From Gracilibacillus timonensis (lineage in GTDB: Bacteria > Bacillota > Bacilli > Bacillales > Amphibacillaceae): 64,000 nucleotides of DNA. Location: the NCBI RefSeq assembly GCF_900086715.1, contig NZ_FLKH01000012.1:1798001-1862000 (forward strand), written 5' to 3'. Of the stretch, positions 51,750-61,724 are shown one piece after another. A program made the position numbers and the translations under genes. The stretch's first letter is position 1. Every line of letters begins with the position of its first letter. The notes below the pieces were generated by a model. The model was not told the origin of the DNA. It searched no databases and was given only the letters and a program-made list of their open reading frames with translations.

Positions 51750-53576
51750 ATGAATAAGGTTAGTTTTTTTCAGTCGATTCGTGTCAAGATTATCATTGTC
51801 TTAACCTTGTTCTTATTATTGGCCATCCAGGTGATTGGCGCCTATTTTGGTCAGAAGCTAGAAGAGAGTTTGTTAGAGAATCATAAACAGAACGTAGAGG
51901 ACCGCTTGCAAGTATTGGTATCTAACTTGGAAGAGCCTTTTCGTAAAGAACGGACGGAAGATTCGGAAGGACCGAGTTTGACAGAGGAAGTAAGGGATAT
52001 TACCTCGCGCTACTCCAGTGAGATGTTCTCCGATTTACAGGTGGTTGATTCACAGTTCCGCGTGCTTGGGTCCAATCAAGTAGATATGATTGGCAAGAAG
52101 ATATCAGGCAACAGCAGTATCCGCGATGCCCTTCAATATCGCAATGCAGATGAAGCCATCCGGCGAAATAAGCAAACTAACGATCGGGTTTTTGTGCGGG
52201 CTTTGCCGATTACGGATGGTGATGTATCAGTCGGGGCCATCTATGTCGAGGCCTCTGTTGAGGAGGTCTATGACCAGCTGCGGGAAATTAACCAGATTTT
52301 TTTAAATGGTACAATTTTGGCCGTAGTAGTCTCGATTATCATCGGTATTCTGGTAGCTAGGTCGATCACCAAACCGATTACAGAAATGCGTAAACAGGCG
52401 ATGGGCATGGCTCGTGGTGATTTTTCTCGAAAGGTAAACGTCTATGGACAGGACGAAATCGGGCAGCTTGCTTCGACTTTTAATGATATGAATGACAGGC
52501 TGAAGCTGGCCAATCAGACGACTGAAGAAGAACGACGTAAGTTGAGCTCTGTGCTTTCCAATATGTCCGACGGGGTGATTGCCACCGATGAGAGTGGGCT
52601 GGTAACCTTAATGAATGCCCCGGCAACACAATTAATTGGCATGTCCTTATATGAAGTCAAAGGAAAACCCATCATGGATGTGCTGCAGATCGAGGATAAA
52701 GCCATCGAACTAGAAGAATTAGAAGATACGGGCTCTTTAACGATTGACTTTAGTGATGACAATGAGCTCTTTTTGATTAAGGCGAACTTCTCGATCGTAG
52801 AAGATGAAGATGGCAAATTCAGTGGATTAATTACGGTGATTAGTGACGTAACGGAACAAGAGAAAGTAGAACGAGAACGAAAAGAGTTTGTTTCCAATGT
52901 ATCGCATGAATTGCGCACTCCGTTAACGACGATGCGTAGTTACTTAGAGGCGCTTACAGATGGCGGGGCCTTAGAGAATAAGGAACTAGCGCCAAAATTC
53001 TTGAGTGTGACACAGACCGAGACGGAACGGATGATTCGCTTGGTAAATGATCTGTTGCAGCTATCGAAAATGGATCATAAAGAAAAGGTGATGTACAAAA
53101 AAATCATCGATATGACACCGGTATTTCACCTTATCCTGGACCGGTTTGAAATGAATGAGAAAGGACGAATCCGTATTGAACGGAATATCCCGAAAGAATC
53201 CATTTATGTGTGGGTGGATCAGGATAAGATTACCCAGGTAATGGATAATGTGATTTCCAATGCGATTAAATACTCCCCAGAGGGAGGCAAGATTACCTTT
53301 CACGTGGTCAAAGAAGCACACCGCGTAAGGGTAAGCATCCGTGATCAAGGGGTAGGGATTGCCTCAGAGAAGGTAGATAAGATATTCGACCGGTTTTATC
53401 GAGCGGATAAGGCACGTTCACGTGAATTGGGCGGTACGGGCTTAGGCTTGGCTATTTCCAAGGAAATCGTCGATGCCCATCACGGGAAAATCTGGGCCAC
53501 CAGTGAAGAAGGAAAAGGAACAACGGTTTACTTCACGCTTCCGTTGCCGAATCGAAAGCGAGGTAATCAGCAATGA
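51750..53576 (+). CDS. walK: sensor histidine kinase WalK (YycG)
   Basis: 608 residues: TM1 (about 12-32), an extracellular PAS-like domain, TM2 (about 183-203), HAMP (KPITEMRKQAMGMA), PAS (TEEERRKLSSVLSNMSDGVI), HisKA with the phospho-His in VSNVSHELRTPL, and HATPase with NAIKYSPEGG and GTGLGLAISKEI. It senses cell-wall state and phosphorylates WalR. Overlaps walH by 4 nt. Confidence 0.97.
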   Translation: MNKVSFFQSIRVKIIIVLTLFLLLAIQVIGAYFGQKLEESLLENHKQNVEDRLQVLVSNLEEPFRKERTEDSEGPSLTEEVRDITSRYSSEMFSDLQVVDSQFRVLGSNQVDMIGKKISGNSSIRDALQYRNADEAIRRNKQTNDRVFVRALPITDGDVSVGAIYVEASVEEVYDQLREINQIFLNGTILAVVVSIIIGILVARSITKPITEMRKQAMGMARGDFSRKVNVYGQDEIGQLASTFNDMNDRLKLANQTTEEERRKLSSVLSNMSDGVIATDESGLVTLMNAPATQLIGMSLYEVKGKPIMDVLQIEDKAIELEELEDTGSLTIDFSDDNELFLIKANFSIVEDEDGKFSGLITVISDVTEQEKVERERKEFVSNVSHELRTPLTTMRSYLEALTDGGALENKELAPKFLSVTQTETERMIRLVNDLLQLSKMDHKEKVMYKKIIDMTPVFHLILDRFEMNEKGRIRIERNIPKESIYVWVDQDKITQVMDNVISNAIKYSPEGGKITFHVVKEAHRVRVSIRDQGVGIASEKVDKIFDRFYRADKARSRELGGTGLGLAISKEIVDAHHGKIWATSEEGKGTTVYFTLPLPNRKRGNQQ

Positions 53577-54937
53577 AATTGAATGTGGAATTTCTCAAGA
53601 CCGTCTTACTCGTTTTCTTAGTTGCGCTAAGCTTGCTGTTAACCCTAGGACTATGGACTTTCCAAGGAGATTATGAGACGTCCAATAGTGATATGGCAGC
53701 GGACGCGCAGATGAATGGCACCACGGATGACAAGCAGAACCTTGTTTGGCCTAACCAATTATTACTTCATGATGGTGACGCACCTTTCGCTCTCCAAGAT
53801 AAAACGGTGGAAAGGGATATATTTAATGATATTGCTAGTTGGACGATCTATGATTTTGAGATAATGACAGAGGAGAATGCATTCGAACGTAGTAATTACA
53901 GCCAGGTAGCAGAAATCGTTTTTCCAACGGATATTCCTTTTTCTTCGATTAGAGATATCTTTCCAGCTGTGGATGACACGATGCGTTTTGATGGCAAATT
54001 TAAACGAATCTATATTATTTTAGATGAAAATCTGTCGAACAACCAGATTATTTTTGATAATGAAAATGACGGTGGCGTTGATATCACGGCAAGTGTTCAG
54101 AATATTAATCAAGTCATCGAATACTTTATGAATCAGCGGGAAGAGAACGATCTTACCGAATTGATAGAGGCGACGATTAATAATGACAGAACCGTCTATA
54201 TACCAAAAAAACCAGAAATTAACGGCCGGATGGTACGTTTTGAAACGATCAATGCCGATTCAACTAACTTTTTGAATATTTTCTTCCGTAAGCCATCAAC
54301 GGTTGCTAGCTCACCGGATATACAGGGTGGTACGGTATATAGTGATGGTCAACGGGAACTGGCTGTTCGTGATTATGCTATGGAATACACGAACTTCTCG
54401 ATTTCTGATGCACAGGATGCCGATTTAGAAGAACCGATGAATCCGTCCGATTATCTATTGAGCAGTGCGATTAGCCATATTAACTCGCATAATGGCTGGT
54501 TTATGGGACAGGGCACTTATTATCGTTTGTCCGGTTTAAGTGATGTTAGTCAAACGGTGGAATTTCGCCTGACACATGACAATTATCCAGTTTTTTCTAC
54601 ACAGGGATTAGCTAGTATTAACATTATGTATCAGAACCAGAGTGTTTACCGCTACAGTCGTCCATTAATGAATTTGACGCGATCCTATGAACGATCGGCA
54701 ACGGATTTGATGACAGGTGGAGAATTGAAAGATTATCTGGATGAGTCGGAGCGCTTTGATTGGAGTCAAATATTAGATATTCAACTAGGCTATAAGCTGG
54801 AACAGCAGCCAGGTGGTCAATATTTCGCCTTGATTCCCACGTGGTGTGTAGAAACGTATAGTGGCTGGGAGTACATTTCTAGTGATGTAGCGCCAGCGAA
54901 CCAAGGGGGGAAACCAGATGCAATGGGGACAAATTAA
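53573..54937 (+). CDS. walH: WalK regulator WalH (YycH)
   Basis: 454 residues with one N-terminal TM (about 10-27) and a large extracytoplasmic part with YycH-type repeats (FPTDIPFSSIRDIFP; EYTNFSISDAQDAD). With WalI it holds WalK in a membrane complex that dampens kinase activity in B. subtilis. Its ATG overlaps the walK end, and it overlaps walI by 20 bp. Confidence 0.93.
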   Translation: MKLNVEFLKTVLLVFLVALSLLLTLGLWTFQGDYETSNSDMAADAQMNGTTDDKQNLVWPNQLLLHDGDAPFALQDKTVERDIFNDIASWTIYDFEIMTEENAFERSNYSQVAEIVFPTDIPFSSIRDIFPAVDDTMRFDGKFKRIYIILDENLSNNQIIFDNENDGGVDITASVQNINQVIEYFMNQREENDLTELIEATINNDRTVYIPKKPEINGRMVRFETINADSTNFLNIFFRKPSTVASSPDIQGGTVYSDGQRELAVRDYAMEYTNFSISDAQDADLEEPMNPSDYLLSSAISHINSHNGWFMGQGTYYRLSGLSDVSQTVEFRLTHDNYPVFSTQGLASINIMYQNQSVYRYSRPLMNLTRSYERSATDLMTGGELKDYLDESERFDWSQILDIQLGYKLEQQPGGQYFALIPTWCVETYSGWEYISSDVAPANQGGKPDAMGTN

Positions 54938-55853
54938 GACATTATTTATCCTTTGTTTTCTTGTTTTGGATATTTTCCTCTTACACCACTTTATCAACAA
55001 CCCAAGATCGAATATTGAGTTGACCGAAGATGTCCCACAGGAAGAGAACCTGCGTAATAATGTCAATGGATTGGATAATCTGCCATCCGATCCGCCCGTG
55101 GAAGAAGCGATGCTGTATGCAGAGCAAAAAGAATTAAGCGGAGAAGATGTCGAGGCCATCAATGCGTTGCCTGAACAATCCAGTGTGATATTGGATAATC
55201 ATTTGATTATTTCACGATTTAATGAGCCCTTAGATGTAGATATAGATGAAAATCCGGAAGCCGTGGGCAACTATATTTGGCATTTTGAAGAGTATAGTTA
55301 TTTTGGCAAGGATGAAGAAACCAATACCCATATTTACTTTCAAAACTTAGAGCGGCCGATTTATTTCAACCACAGTGCCGTTATTCTTGTCCAGGAAAAT
55401 GAACAAGGACAGCCTGTGAACTACTTACAGACTGGTCTGGCGCAAACTCCTGAGCCACAAGAAGAGGAGGAAATCAATCATCCTTTTGCCGCCTTGGATG
55501 TGCTGTATTCCCGGGGAGGTTATATTAACTCCGGTGATGAGATTACCAGTGAAGTGACCTTGGGTTATCACAACTTGCTTCCACTGCCAAATGGCGTGCA
55601 GGTGCTTGCCCCTACTTGGGAATTTGAAGTGAATGAGGATGAATATTTTTATGTGAATGCCTTTGAAAGACATATCACGGCGCGTAATACCAGTGAATTC
55701 ATTGATGAAATGCGCACACAGACGAATCAATACTTTAGTGGCGGCAGCAGTGTAGATATGCAGGCGGCTGATGATTCATGGGACGAAGAACAGGTGGATG
55801 AATTTCTCGAAGAGTTAATCAATCAATTTCAAGAAATAGATGGAGTGGAGTAA
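54918..55853 (+). CDS. walI: WalK regulator WalI (YycI)
   Basis: 311 residues, longer than the about 280 of B. subtilis. One N-terminal TM ([20 protein letters not shown]) and an extracytoplasmic domain similar to part of WalH. The C-terminal stretch after about residue 280 is acidic and low-complexity ([16 protein letters not shown]). The ATG has GGGGGG 7 nt upstream. It sits between walH and walJ as usual. Confidence 0.9.
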   Translation: MQWGQIKTLFILCFLVLDIFLLHHFINNPRSNIELTEDVPQEENLRNNVNGLDNLPSDPPVEEAMLYAEQKELSGEDVEAINALPEQSSVILDNHLIISRFNEPLDVDIDENPEAVGNYIWHFEEYSYFGKDEETNTHIYFQNLERPIYFNHSAVILVQENEQGQPVNYLQTGLAQTPEPQEEEEINHPFAALDVLYSRGGYINSGDEITSEVTLGYHNLLPLPNGVQVLAPTWEFEVNEDEYFYVNAFERHITARNTSEFIDEMRTQTNQYFSGGSSVDMQAADDSWDEEQVDEFLEELINQFQEIDGVE

Positions 55854-55854
55854 G

Positions 55855-56652
55855 ATGACGATGCAATTTAGTGTACTAGCTTCAGGCAGTACGGGGAATG
55901 CTTTTTATATAGGAACAGAAAAAGAGAGGATCTTAGTAGACGCTGGTTTAAGTGGAAAAGAAATGACGCGGTTATTTTCTGAGATCCATGTCGATCCCAG
56001 CAGCCTATCGAGGATTCTGGTCACACATGAGCACAGTGACCATATTAAAGGGTTAGGCATTTTTGCTAGAAAATATAACCTGCCGATTTATGCCAATGAA
56101 AAGACATGGAAGGCGATGGAGTCTTCGATAGGCAAGATTGCACTGGACCAGAAATTCCTGTTTGATATGGAAACGGTCCAGACGTTCGGTGATATGGATG
56201 TAGAGTCCTTTGCGGTTTCCCATGACGCAGCAGATCCAATGTTTTACACTTTTCATCATCATGGTAAGAAGGTAGCACTTGTTACGGATCTAGGCTATGT
56301 ATCGGAACGTATCAAGAAAACCGTAGAGGCTGCCGATGCCCTGATATTTGAGGCGAACCATGATGTGGAAATGCTGCGGATGGGACATTATCCCTGGAGC
56401 GTCAAACGCCGTATTCTAGGTGATAGTGGGCATGTTTCCAATGAAGATTGTGCCTTTGCCCTACAGGATATTATTGATAATCAAACCAAGCGTATTTATT
56501 TGGCTCATTTAAGCAAAGATAATAACATGAAGGATTTAGCAAGAATGTCGGTAACCAACAGCTTAACCGAGTATGGTTTTGATATTGGTAATAAACTTAT
56601 GCTGCACGACACTGATCCCAAGGTGCCGACACCGCTTTATCAGGTTATTTAA
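55855..56652 (+). CDS. walJ: metallo-beta-lactamase fold protein WalJ (YycJ)
   Basis: 265 residues: [13 protein letters not shown] at the start, the HxHxDH metal motif [11 protein letters not shown], then [15 protein letters not shown] and AHLSKDNN, typical of YycJ nuclease-like enzymes. In B. subtilis it has 5'-3' exonuclease activity and affects genome maintenance. The ATG at 55855 begins one base after the walI stop, with GGAGTGGAG upstream. Confidence 0.93.
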   Translation: MTMQFSVLASGSTGNAFYIGTEKERILVDAGLSGKEMTRLFSEIHVDPSSLSRILVTHEHSDHIKGLGIFARKYNLPIYANEKTWKAMESSIGKIALDQKFLFDMETVQTFGDMDVESFAVSHDAADPMFYTFHHHGKKVALVTDLGYVSERIKKTVEAADALIFEANHDVEMLRMGHYPWSVKRRILGDSGHVSNEDCAFALQDIIDNQTKRIYLAHLSKDNNMKDLARMSVTNSLTEYGFDIGNKLMLHDTDPKVPTPLYQVI

Positions 56653-56742
56653 TCGGTATCCCTCTTAAGAGCAGATGAAGGCGGACAAGCAGCCGCCTCC
56701 CTGCCTTTGTTCCTCTAATAAAACAAGGTAGAAGGTGATGTA

Positions 56743-57975
56743 ATGGGCTATTACGATGATCATTATCAATCTCCAACCCGAAAGAAATCAAAGAAAAAAA
56801 GCTGGTTGATGCCGTTTGTGATTGGTATCGTCCTTGGTGCTTTTTTGTTTGCGGTGCTTTTACCAGCCTTAGTGAATCATAACCTCCTTCCCTACACCGT
56901 TATCGTTGGCAATCAAGATAATCACATTGCGGAAACACCATCAGAAAATACCTCCCCTCCCACAACTCGGGAGCAGATAGAGGTAGATATTTCCTCTGCC
57001 GTTTCTGACATTGTCAGTGACATTGCCCCTGCCGTCGTAGGTGTGATTAACATCCAGAATCAATTTAATTTATGGGAACAAGAAGGAAATGGAGAAGAAG
57101 GCACCGGTTCAGGAGTGATATACAAGATAGACGGAGATACTGCTTATATTGTGACCAATCATCATGTTATTCAAGGTGCCGATCAGGTAGAGATTGTGCT
57201 TTCAGATGAAACAAGAGTGGAAGCAAGCTTAATTGGCAGTGATATGTACACCGACTTAGCTGTGATTGAAATGGACGCTGAATATGCAACTCGGGCGATA
57301 GAAATGGGTCAGTCCAGTGATGTGCATGTAGGGGAACCAGCAATTGCGATTGGCAACCCTTTAGGTATGCATTTATCTGGTTCCGTCACACAAGGGATCA
57401 TTAGCGGAAAACAGCGGGCAATTCCACAGGATTTTGATATGGACGGCCGCGCCGATTGGCAGTCAGAAGTTATTCAAACCGATGCCGCCATTAACCCAGG
57501 TAATAGTGGTGGGGCTTTATTAAATATGAAGGGCCAGCTAATCGGAATCAATTCGATGAAAATTGCCCAGTCTGCTGTCGAAGGAATTGGTTTTGCTATT
57601 CCGATTGATGATGCTATCCCTGTGATAGAGGAACTAGAGCAAGATGGTGAAGTAACCAGAGCCTATTTAGGAGTAGAGGCATACTCTCTAGAGGATATTG
57701 CCCAAGCGGAATGGGAGCGCACCTTACATCTACCGAGCGAGGTAGATGCAGGTATTTATGTCCGAAGTGTGGAGCCAGCCTCGCCAGCTGCTCAAGGTGG
57801 TATAAAGGCCTATGATGTGATCGTTGCCCTAGATGGCAATCCCATCAACAATGTCGTTGATCTGCGCAAGCATCTCTATTCTGATAAAGAGGTAGGCGAT
57901 GACTTAACGATTAGCTATTACCGTGACGGTGAACAGGCAGAAACAACAGTACAATTAACAACCATCGCCTACTAA
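56743..57975 (+). CDS. htrC: HtrA-family serine protease (YycK/HtrC)
   Basis: 410 residues: one TM anchor (about 22-42), a Ser/Thr-rich linker, a trypsin-like domain with His in TNHHVIQGAD, Asp in YTDLAVIEM and Ser in NPGNSGGALLN, then one PDZ domain (GVEAYSLEDI; SPAAQGGIKAYDVIV). It degrades misfolded envelope proteins. It closes the wal operon, followed by a strong terminator and a DnaA-box cluster. The symbol follows B. subtilis. Confidence 0.94.
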   Translation: MGYYDDHYQSPTRKKSKKKSWLMPFVIGIVLGAFLFAVLLPALVNHNLLPYTVIVGNQDNHIAETPSENTSPPTTREQIEVDISSAVSDIVSDIAPAVVGVINIQNQFNLWEQEGNGEEGTGSGVIYKIDGDTAYIVTNHHVIQGADQVEIVLSDETRVEASLIGSDMYTDLAVIEMDAEYATRAIEMGQSSDVHVGEPAIAIGNPLGMHLSGSVTQGIISGKQRAIPQDFDMDGRADWQSEVIQTDAAINPGNSGGALLNMKGQLIGINSMKIAQSAVEGIGFAIPIDDAIPVIEELEQDGEVTRAYLGVEAYSLEDIAQAEWERTLHLPSEVDAGIYVRSVEPASPAAQGGIKAYDVIVALDGNPINNVVDLRKHLYSDKEVGDDLTISYYRDGEQAETTVQLTTIAY

Positions 57976-57980
57976 ATCAG

Positions 57981-58019
57981 CTGTGGACAAACCCAAACCA
58001 ATGTTTGTCCACAGTTTTT
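57981..58019 (+). terminator. terminator of the wal operon
   Basis: CTGTGGACAAAC and GTTTGTCCACAG form a 12-bp perfect stem, followed by TTTTT. Confidence 0.9.
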
Positions 58020-58024
58020 ATAAG

Positions 58025-58221
58025 TTATGCACAAAGTGTGGATAATACTAGGGATAACTAGCTATATATGGTGGAGAACATTAATTCCGATACGATATAC
58101 ATACGACTTTTGTGAGTATGTTCATAACTTTGTGGATAACTTGTTTAAATCTCCTGGATTTATGTGTATATGTGGGTAAAAAGCATAAAACCACAGCCAT
58201 TGTGTACAAAAATGTGGATAA
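58025..58221. promoter_or_regulatory. DnaA-box cluster downstream of htrC
   Basis: Perfect TGTGGATAA boxes are at 58037-58045, 58131-58139 and 58213-58221, and TTATGCACA (one mismatch) at 58025-58033. In B. subtilis a cluster lies in the comparable position near yydA. The stretch is otherwise non-coding on both strands; an overlapping frame on the minus strand is not supported. Confidence 0.7.
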
Positions 58222-58331
58222 GTGATACATGCAAAAAGCCGTCCACATGTTGATAATATTGATTGATTTTCCGCGAGCAACATAGTATCGTTTAAATAGA
58301 AAAGACAATAAATTAAGGGAGAGCTTTTTTT

Positions 58332-59288
58332 ATGTATACAGAGCCAATTTTTCTGCAGCCCATTTTCAAAGAGAGGATATGGGGCGGTGAGAAGCTTCAT
58401 AGTGAGTTTCATTATACCATTCCTTACAAACATACGGGAGAGGCATGGGCGATTTCTGCGCATGAAAATGGACCAAGTCAAATCATTAATGGAGATTTAC
58501 AAGATGAGTCCTTATTAACAGCTTGGGAAAAGCATGGAGAATTATTCAAGAAATCTGTGGATAACAATGAAGCTTATCCACTGTTAATAAAAATTCTAGA
58601 CGCTAATGATAATCTGTCAGTGCAGGTTCACCCGGATGATCACTATGCAAGAGAGCAAGCCGGTGAAGCTTATGGCAAAACAGAATGCTGGTATGTATTA
58701 AGCGCGGAAGAGGACGCCGAATTAATTATCGGCCACCATGCCGAAACACGAGAACAGTTAGAGCAGTGGATCCATGAGGGTGCTTGGGATCAACTGCTGC
58801 GCAAAGTGAAGGTACAAGCCGGTGATTTTGTCTATGTACCAAGCGGCACGATCCATGCGATTGGCAAGGGCATTGTCATTCTGGAAACGCAGCAAAGCTC
58901 CGATATTACCTATCGGGTATATGATTATGATCGCACGGACGATGAAGGTAATCCGAGGGAGTTACATCTGGAAGATGCGATTGCGGTAACCACTGTTCCA
59001 CATGAAACACCGCAGTTGAATCAACAGGTTATCCACAAGCAAGACCTTACGGAAAGAAAATTAGTCGAAGAACAATATTTCACCGTCTATCACTGGAAGT
59101 TAGCTGGCGAAGCAGAGCTAGAACGGAAAGCCGATTTTCTGCAAGTGAGCGTGATCGAAGGCAATGCAACGATTACGACAAATGGAAAAGAAAATCAGCT
59201 TAAAAAAGGCGATCATTTTATTATTCCAGCGACGATTGATCAGTATAAGCTGGAGGGCAATGCAGCGTTCATTGTATCGCATACGTGA
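58332..59288 (+). CDS. manA: mannose-6-phosphate isomerase, class I
   Basis: 318 residues, the short Bacillus type. Zinc and active-site marks: LSVQVHPDDHYA, GKTECWYVL, PSGTIHAIGKG, and the ERIWGG start. It interconverts mannose-6-phosphate and fructose-6-phosphate. AAGGGAGAG precedes the ATG. A one-mismatch parS site (58994-59009) is inside the coding sequence. It stands where rlmH follows htrC in B. subtilis. Confidence 0.94.
   Translation: MYTEPIFLQPIFKERIWGGEKLHSEFHYTIPYKHTGEAWAISAHENGPSQIINGDLQDESLLTAWEKHGELFKKSVDNNEAYPLLIKILDANDNLSVQVHPDDHYAREQAGEAYGKTECWYVLSAEEDAELIIGHHAETREQLEQWIHEGAWDQLLRKVKVQAGDFVYVPSGTIHAIGKGIVILETQQSSDITYRVYDYDRTDDEGNPRELHLEDAIAVTTVPHETPQLNQQVIHKQDLTERKLVEEQYFTVYHWKLAGEAELERKADFLQVSVIEGNATITTNGKENQLKKGDHFIIPATIDQYKLEGNAAFIVSHT
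58994..59009. promoter_or_regulatory. parS-like site, one mismatch, inside manA
   Basis: TGTTCCACATGAAACA, the exact reverse complement of the variant at 39969-39984. The mismatch is in the central palindrome. Confidence 0.7.
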
Positions 59289-59300
59289 TATTCACAAACA

Positions 59301-59347
59301 AAAGACAGGCAGGAATCTTGGAAAATCAGGGTTCCTGTCTGTCTTTT
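59301..59347. terminator. bidirectional terminator between manA and the XRE gene
   Basis: AAAGACAGGCAGGAA and TTCCTGTCTGTCTTT form a 15-bp stem with one G-T pair and T-runs on both sides, serving converging genes. Confidence 0.85.
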
Positions 59348-59357
59348 ATTAACATGA

Positions 59358-59669
59358 CTATTTGACCAGCTGTAAAAATTCGTTAAGCTTTCTTCGCGCG
59401 TCCGGGCTTAATGTTTTAACGGTATGCATTAGTTGAATAAGGTCTTCAGGCATTTCTTCTAGTTCCGAGGAGAAAAAAGTAGAAAGGTTGGAGCCAAGTA
59501 CCGTTAGAATATTCTCCAGCATCCCAATATCGGGTAACGCCTTACCATTTTCAAAACGGCTGATATAAGACTGCGACACATTTACCTTGTCTGCCACTTC
59601 TTGTGTTGTCATATGTTGAGCCTTCCTCAAAGCCCGTAATTGCACACCAATTCTATTATTATCCATCAT
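59358..59669 (-). CDS. XRE-family transcriptional regulator
   Basis: 103 residues: an N-terminal HTH (IGVQLRALRKAQHMTTQEVA, DKVNVSQSYISRFENGKALP), similar to SinR-like proteins, then a helical C-terminal part. It may repress nearby genes or itself. Its target is unknown. AAAGGAG lies 6 nt before the ATG. It converges on manA. Confidence 0.85.
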   Translation of the reverse strand: MMDNNRIGVQLRALRKAQHMTTQEVADKVNVSQSYISRFENGKALPDIGMLENILTVLGSNLSTFFSSELEEMPEDLIQLMHTVKTLSPDARRKLNEFLQLVK

Positions 59670-59859
59670 GCAATACTCCTTTAACGATCATATAAATCTA
59701 GTGTAACGTGGTTAGCGGAAAATCTCAGAAATAATGGTGTTTTAGAATTAATAATCGTTAAAATATTTACTTTTAGAACTTTAAAGTATAAAATGAAGGT
59801 AACTTTATTACTAATTTTCTATTTGTATTAACATAAAATTGAGAACAGGTGGTGTTACT

Positions 59860-59937
59860 ATGGGAGAAATGGTAGGTCAAGAAAGAAAGAAGAGAGATCC
59901 CCTAGACAGTGTGGAAATATGTCGTAGTTGCTTGTGA
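59860..59937 (+). CDS. possible 25-residue peptide
   Basis: MGEMVGQERKKRDPLDSVEI... (25 codons plus stop) with AGGTGGTG upstream of the ATG. No signal peptide, no family. Low support; may be a chance frame. Confidence 0.2.
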   Translation: MGEMVGQERKKRDPLDSVEICRSCL

Positions 59938-60224
59938 GATATATGAAAAGGGATAATAGAGATTCAGTTTTTTCCAAGATTATTTTACAAATAGAAATAA
60001 TGGATCGGTGAAAAATAAACAAATAATATAAATGATAGTGTATATAACTGTATGATGTCACAGTCCTTTACTCTGATGTGGATGGTGTATAACCTCCAAC
60101 CAGGATAAAGGATTTTTATGCAGGCAGTATTATCAAACTATTACTAAGAATCTTACCCATAAAAAAATGACATACTTCAGCATATGAAAAATAGAATAGA
60201 CTAACAAAGAAATATAATGTACAC

Positions 60225-60253
60225 TTGACAAATTTCATTAATTAGGATAAACT
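60225..60253 (+). promoter_or_regulatory. candidate promoter of the sugar ABC operon
   Basis: TTGACA (60225-60230), 17-bp spacer, TAAACT (60248-60253). A leader of about 160 nt follows to the ATG at 60422. Confidence 0.65.
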
Positions 60254-60421
60254 CCAAAATTAAGTTTATCGAATGAACAAAGTAAGTTATTTTATTCAAA
60301 ACAAATATAATCCTTTTATTGGTGCAAATATTGAAAGCGGATACTTTGGGTGGGAAATAAACATGGAAAGGAGTGGAATGGGCATCTTTTGCAATGAAAT
60401 AATCATAAGGGTGGGGTGAAA

Positions 60422-61693
60422 ATGAGAAAGAACGGCTCATTATTTGTTTTTCTGATGTTGATAATAGGCATCACTGTACTTGCTGGTTGTACTTTCTCAT
60501 CTGCTGAAGAAAAGAAACAATTAAGAATCTGGACCTTCACAGATGAGGCCAATTTTGCGGTAGAGAAATTTCAGGAAAGACACCCAGAGATTGATGTAGA
60601 CTTGCTATTTATCACCAATGATAACTATGTACAAAAGCTGATTTCCGTTTTACAGGTGGAAAAGAATGTACCTGATGTGTTTTTTGTAGAAAAAAGTTAC
60701 TGGGCTCAGATCAGACAAATTCCGAGACTGGAAGATTTGTCCCAAGCACCGTATAACGCAGAAGAAATACTAGAACAGCAATATTCTTATATTCAAGATT
60801 TCGAGAGGGATGAAGAAGGTATTATTCGAGGATTGGGCTATCAAGGAACGCCGGGAGGTTTCTTCTATCGCCGTGATCTCGCGCAGGAGTATTTAGGCAC
60901 GGATGATCCGGATGAGGTGAGTGAACGGATCTCCAGCTGGGATAAGATTATGGAGATTGGCAAAAAGGTTGTCGATGAAAGTGATGGAGAAGTCCATGCC
61001 CTGTCTAACTGGAATGATATCGGCACAGTTGAAAATGATGATATCACAGAGCCATGGGTGGTAGATGAGAAACTAGTAATTGACCCAGTGAGAGAGAATG
61101 TCGTAGAGCTTGCCAAAGAAGCTAGAGAAGAGAATATTATTGCCAATTATGAGGCATGGGGACCAGCATGGACGGCTTCTATGCAGCAGGGGACGGTTAT
61201 GTTTTACCCGCAGCCTACTTGGGGTTTGCCTTATATCTTTGAAAGCAATGCACCGGAGACATCCGGTCAATGGGGGTTGACCCATGGACCGAAGGCCTTT
61301 AGCGGTGGTGGTACCTTTCTGGCGATGTATAACCAGAGTGAGAATAAAGATATCGCCTGGGAGTTTATGAAATTTTATACGACGGATAGAGAATTTTTGA
61401 AAGAATTGGCGGAGACAGAACAGTACTTCTTGAGTAATCAAGAGATCAATGAAGAGTTAGCTCCGGAATTAACCTCTGATTTTCTGGGAGGACAGCATTA
61501 CTTTAAATTCTTTAATGAGGCAGGACAGGAAGTGCCGTCTTCTCCACAGACACCGTACGACAATGATATCGGCGCTTTATGGGATGAGAAGGTAAATGAT
61601 TATTTGAACGGCAGGTTAGAGTCCAAAGAAGATATGATTCAATCATTTAAGACAGAAGTCGGTCACCATTTTCCGGAAATAGAAGTAGAATAG
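60422..61693 (+). CDS. ABC transporter sugar-binding lipoprotein
   Basis: 423 residues. A lipoprotein signal with lipobox VLAGC at about residues 18-22, then a type-2 periplasmic-binding fold with LRIWTFTDEANFAVEKFQER, typical of carbohydrate-binding proteins (SBP_bac_1). It captures an oligosaccharide or sugar for the two permeases. The ATG at 60422 is chosen over GTG at 60416, which overlaps GGGTGGGGTG. No ATPase is in the operon, so a shared MsmX-type ATPase is likely. Confidence 0.92.
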   Translation: MRKNGSLFVFLMLIIGITVLAGCTFSSAEEKKQLRIWTFTDEANFAVEKFQERHPEIDVDLLFITNDNYVQKLISVLQVEKNVPDVFFVEKSYWAQIRQIPRLEDLSQAPYNAEEILEQQYSYIQDFERDEEGIIRGLGYQGTPGGFFYRRDLAQEYLGTDDPDEVSERISSWDKIMEIGKKVVDESDGEVHALSNWNDIGTVENDDITEPWVVDEKLVIDPVRENVVELAKEAREENIIANYEAWGPAWTASMQQGTVMFYPQPTWGLPYIFESNAPETSGQWGLTHGPKAFSGGGTFLAMYNQSENKDIAWEFMKFYTTDREFLKELAETEQYFLSNQEINEELAPELTSDFLGGQHYFKFFNEAGQEVPSSPQTPYDNDIGALWDEKVNDYLNGRLESKEDMIQSFKTEVGHHFPEIEVE

Positions 61694-61724
61694 CAGCCAT
61701 TTGGTGTTGCGGAGGAGGAAAAAT

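Larger units (their letters stand above)
59670..60421. other. non-coding region upstream of the sugar ABC operon
   Basis: About 750 bp. It contains a possible 25-codon frame (59860-59937), and a promoter (60225-60253) for the ABC operon with a 5' leader of about 160 nt. Otherwise very A/T-rich; no repeat or gene recognised. Confidence 0.5.

Noticed and set aside
53298-53430. CACGTG words in walK that look like parS cores
   Set aside because: The flanks do not match parS.
58081-58481. Minus-strand frames of 75 and 119 codons between htrC and manA
   Set aside because: They overlap the DnaA-box cluster and the antisense of manA; composition is not protein-like.
60201-60440. 79-codon minus-strand frame upstream of the sugar-binding protein
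   Set aside because: A/T-rich chance frame over the likely promoter and leader.
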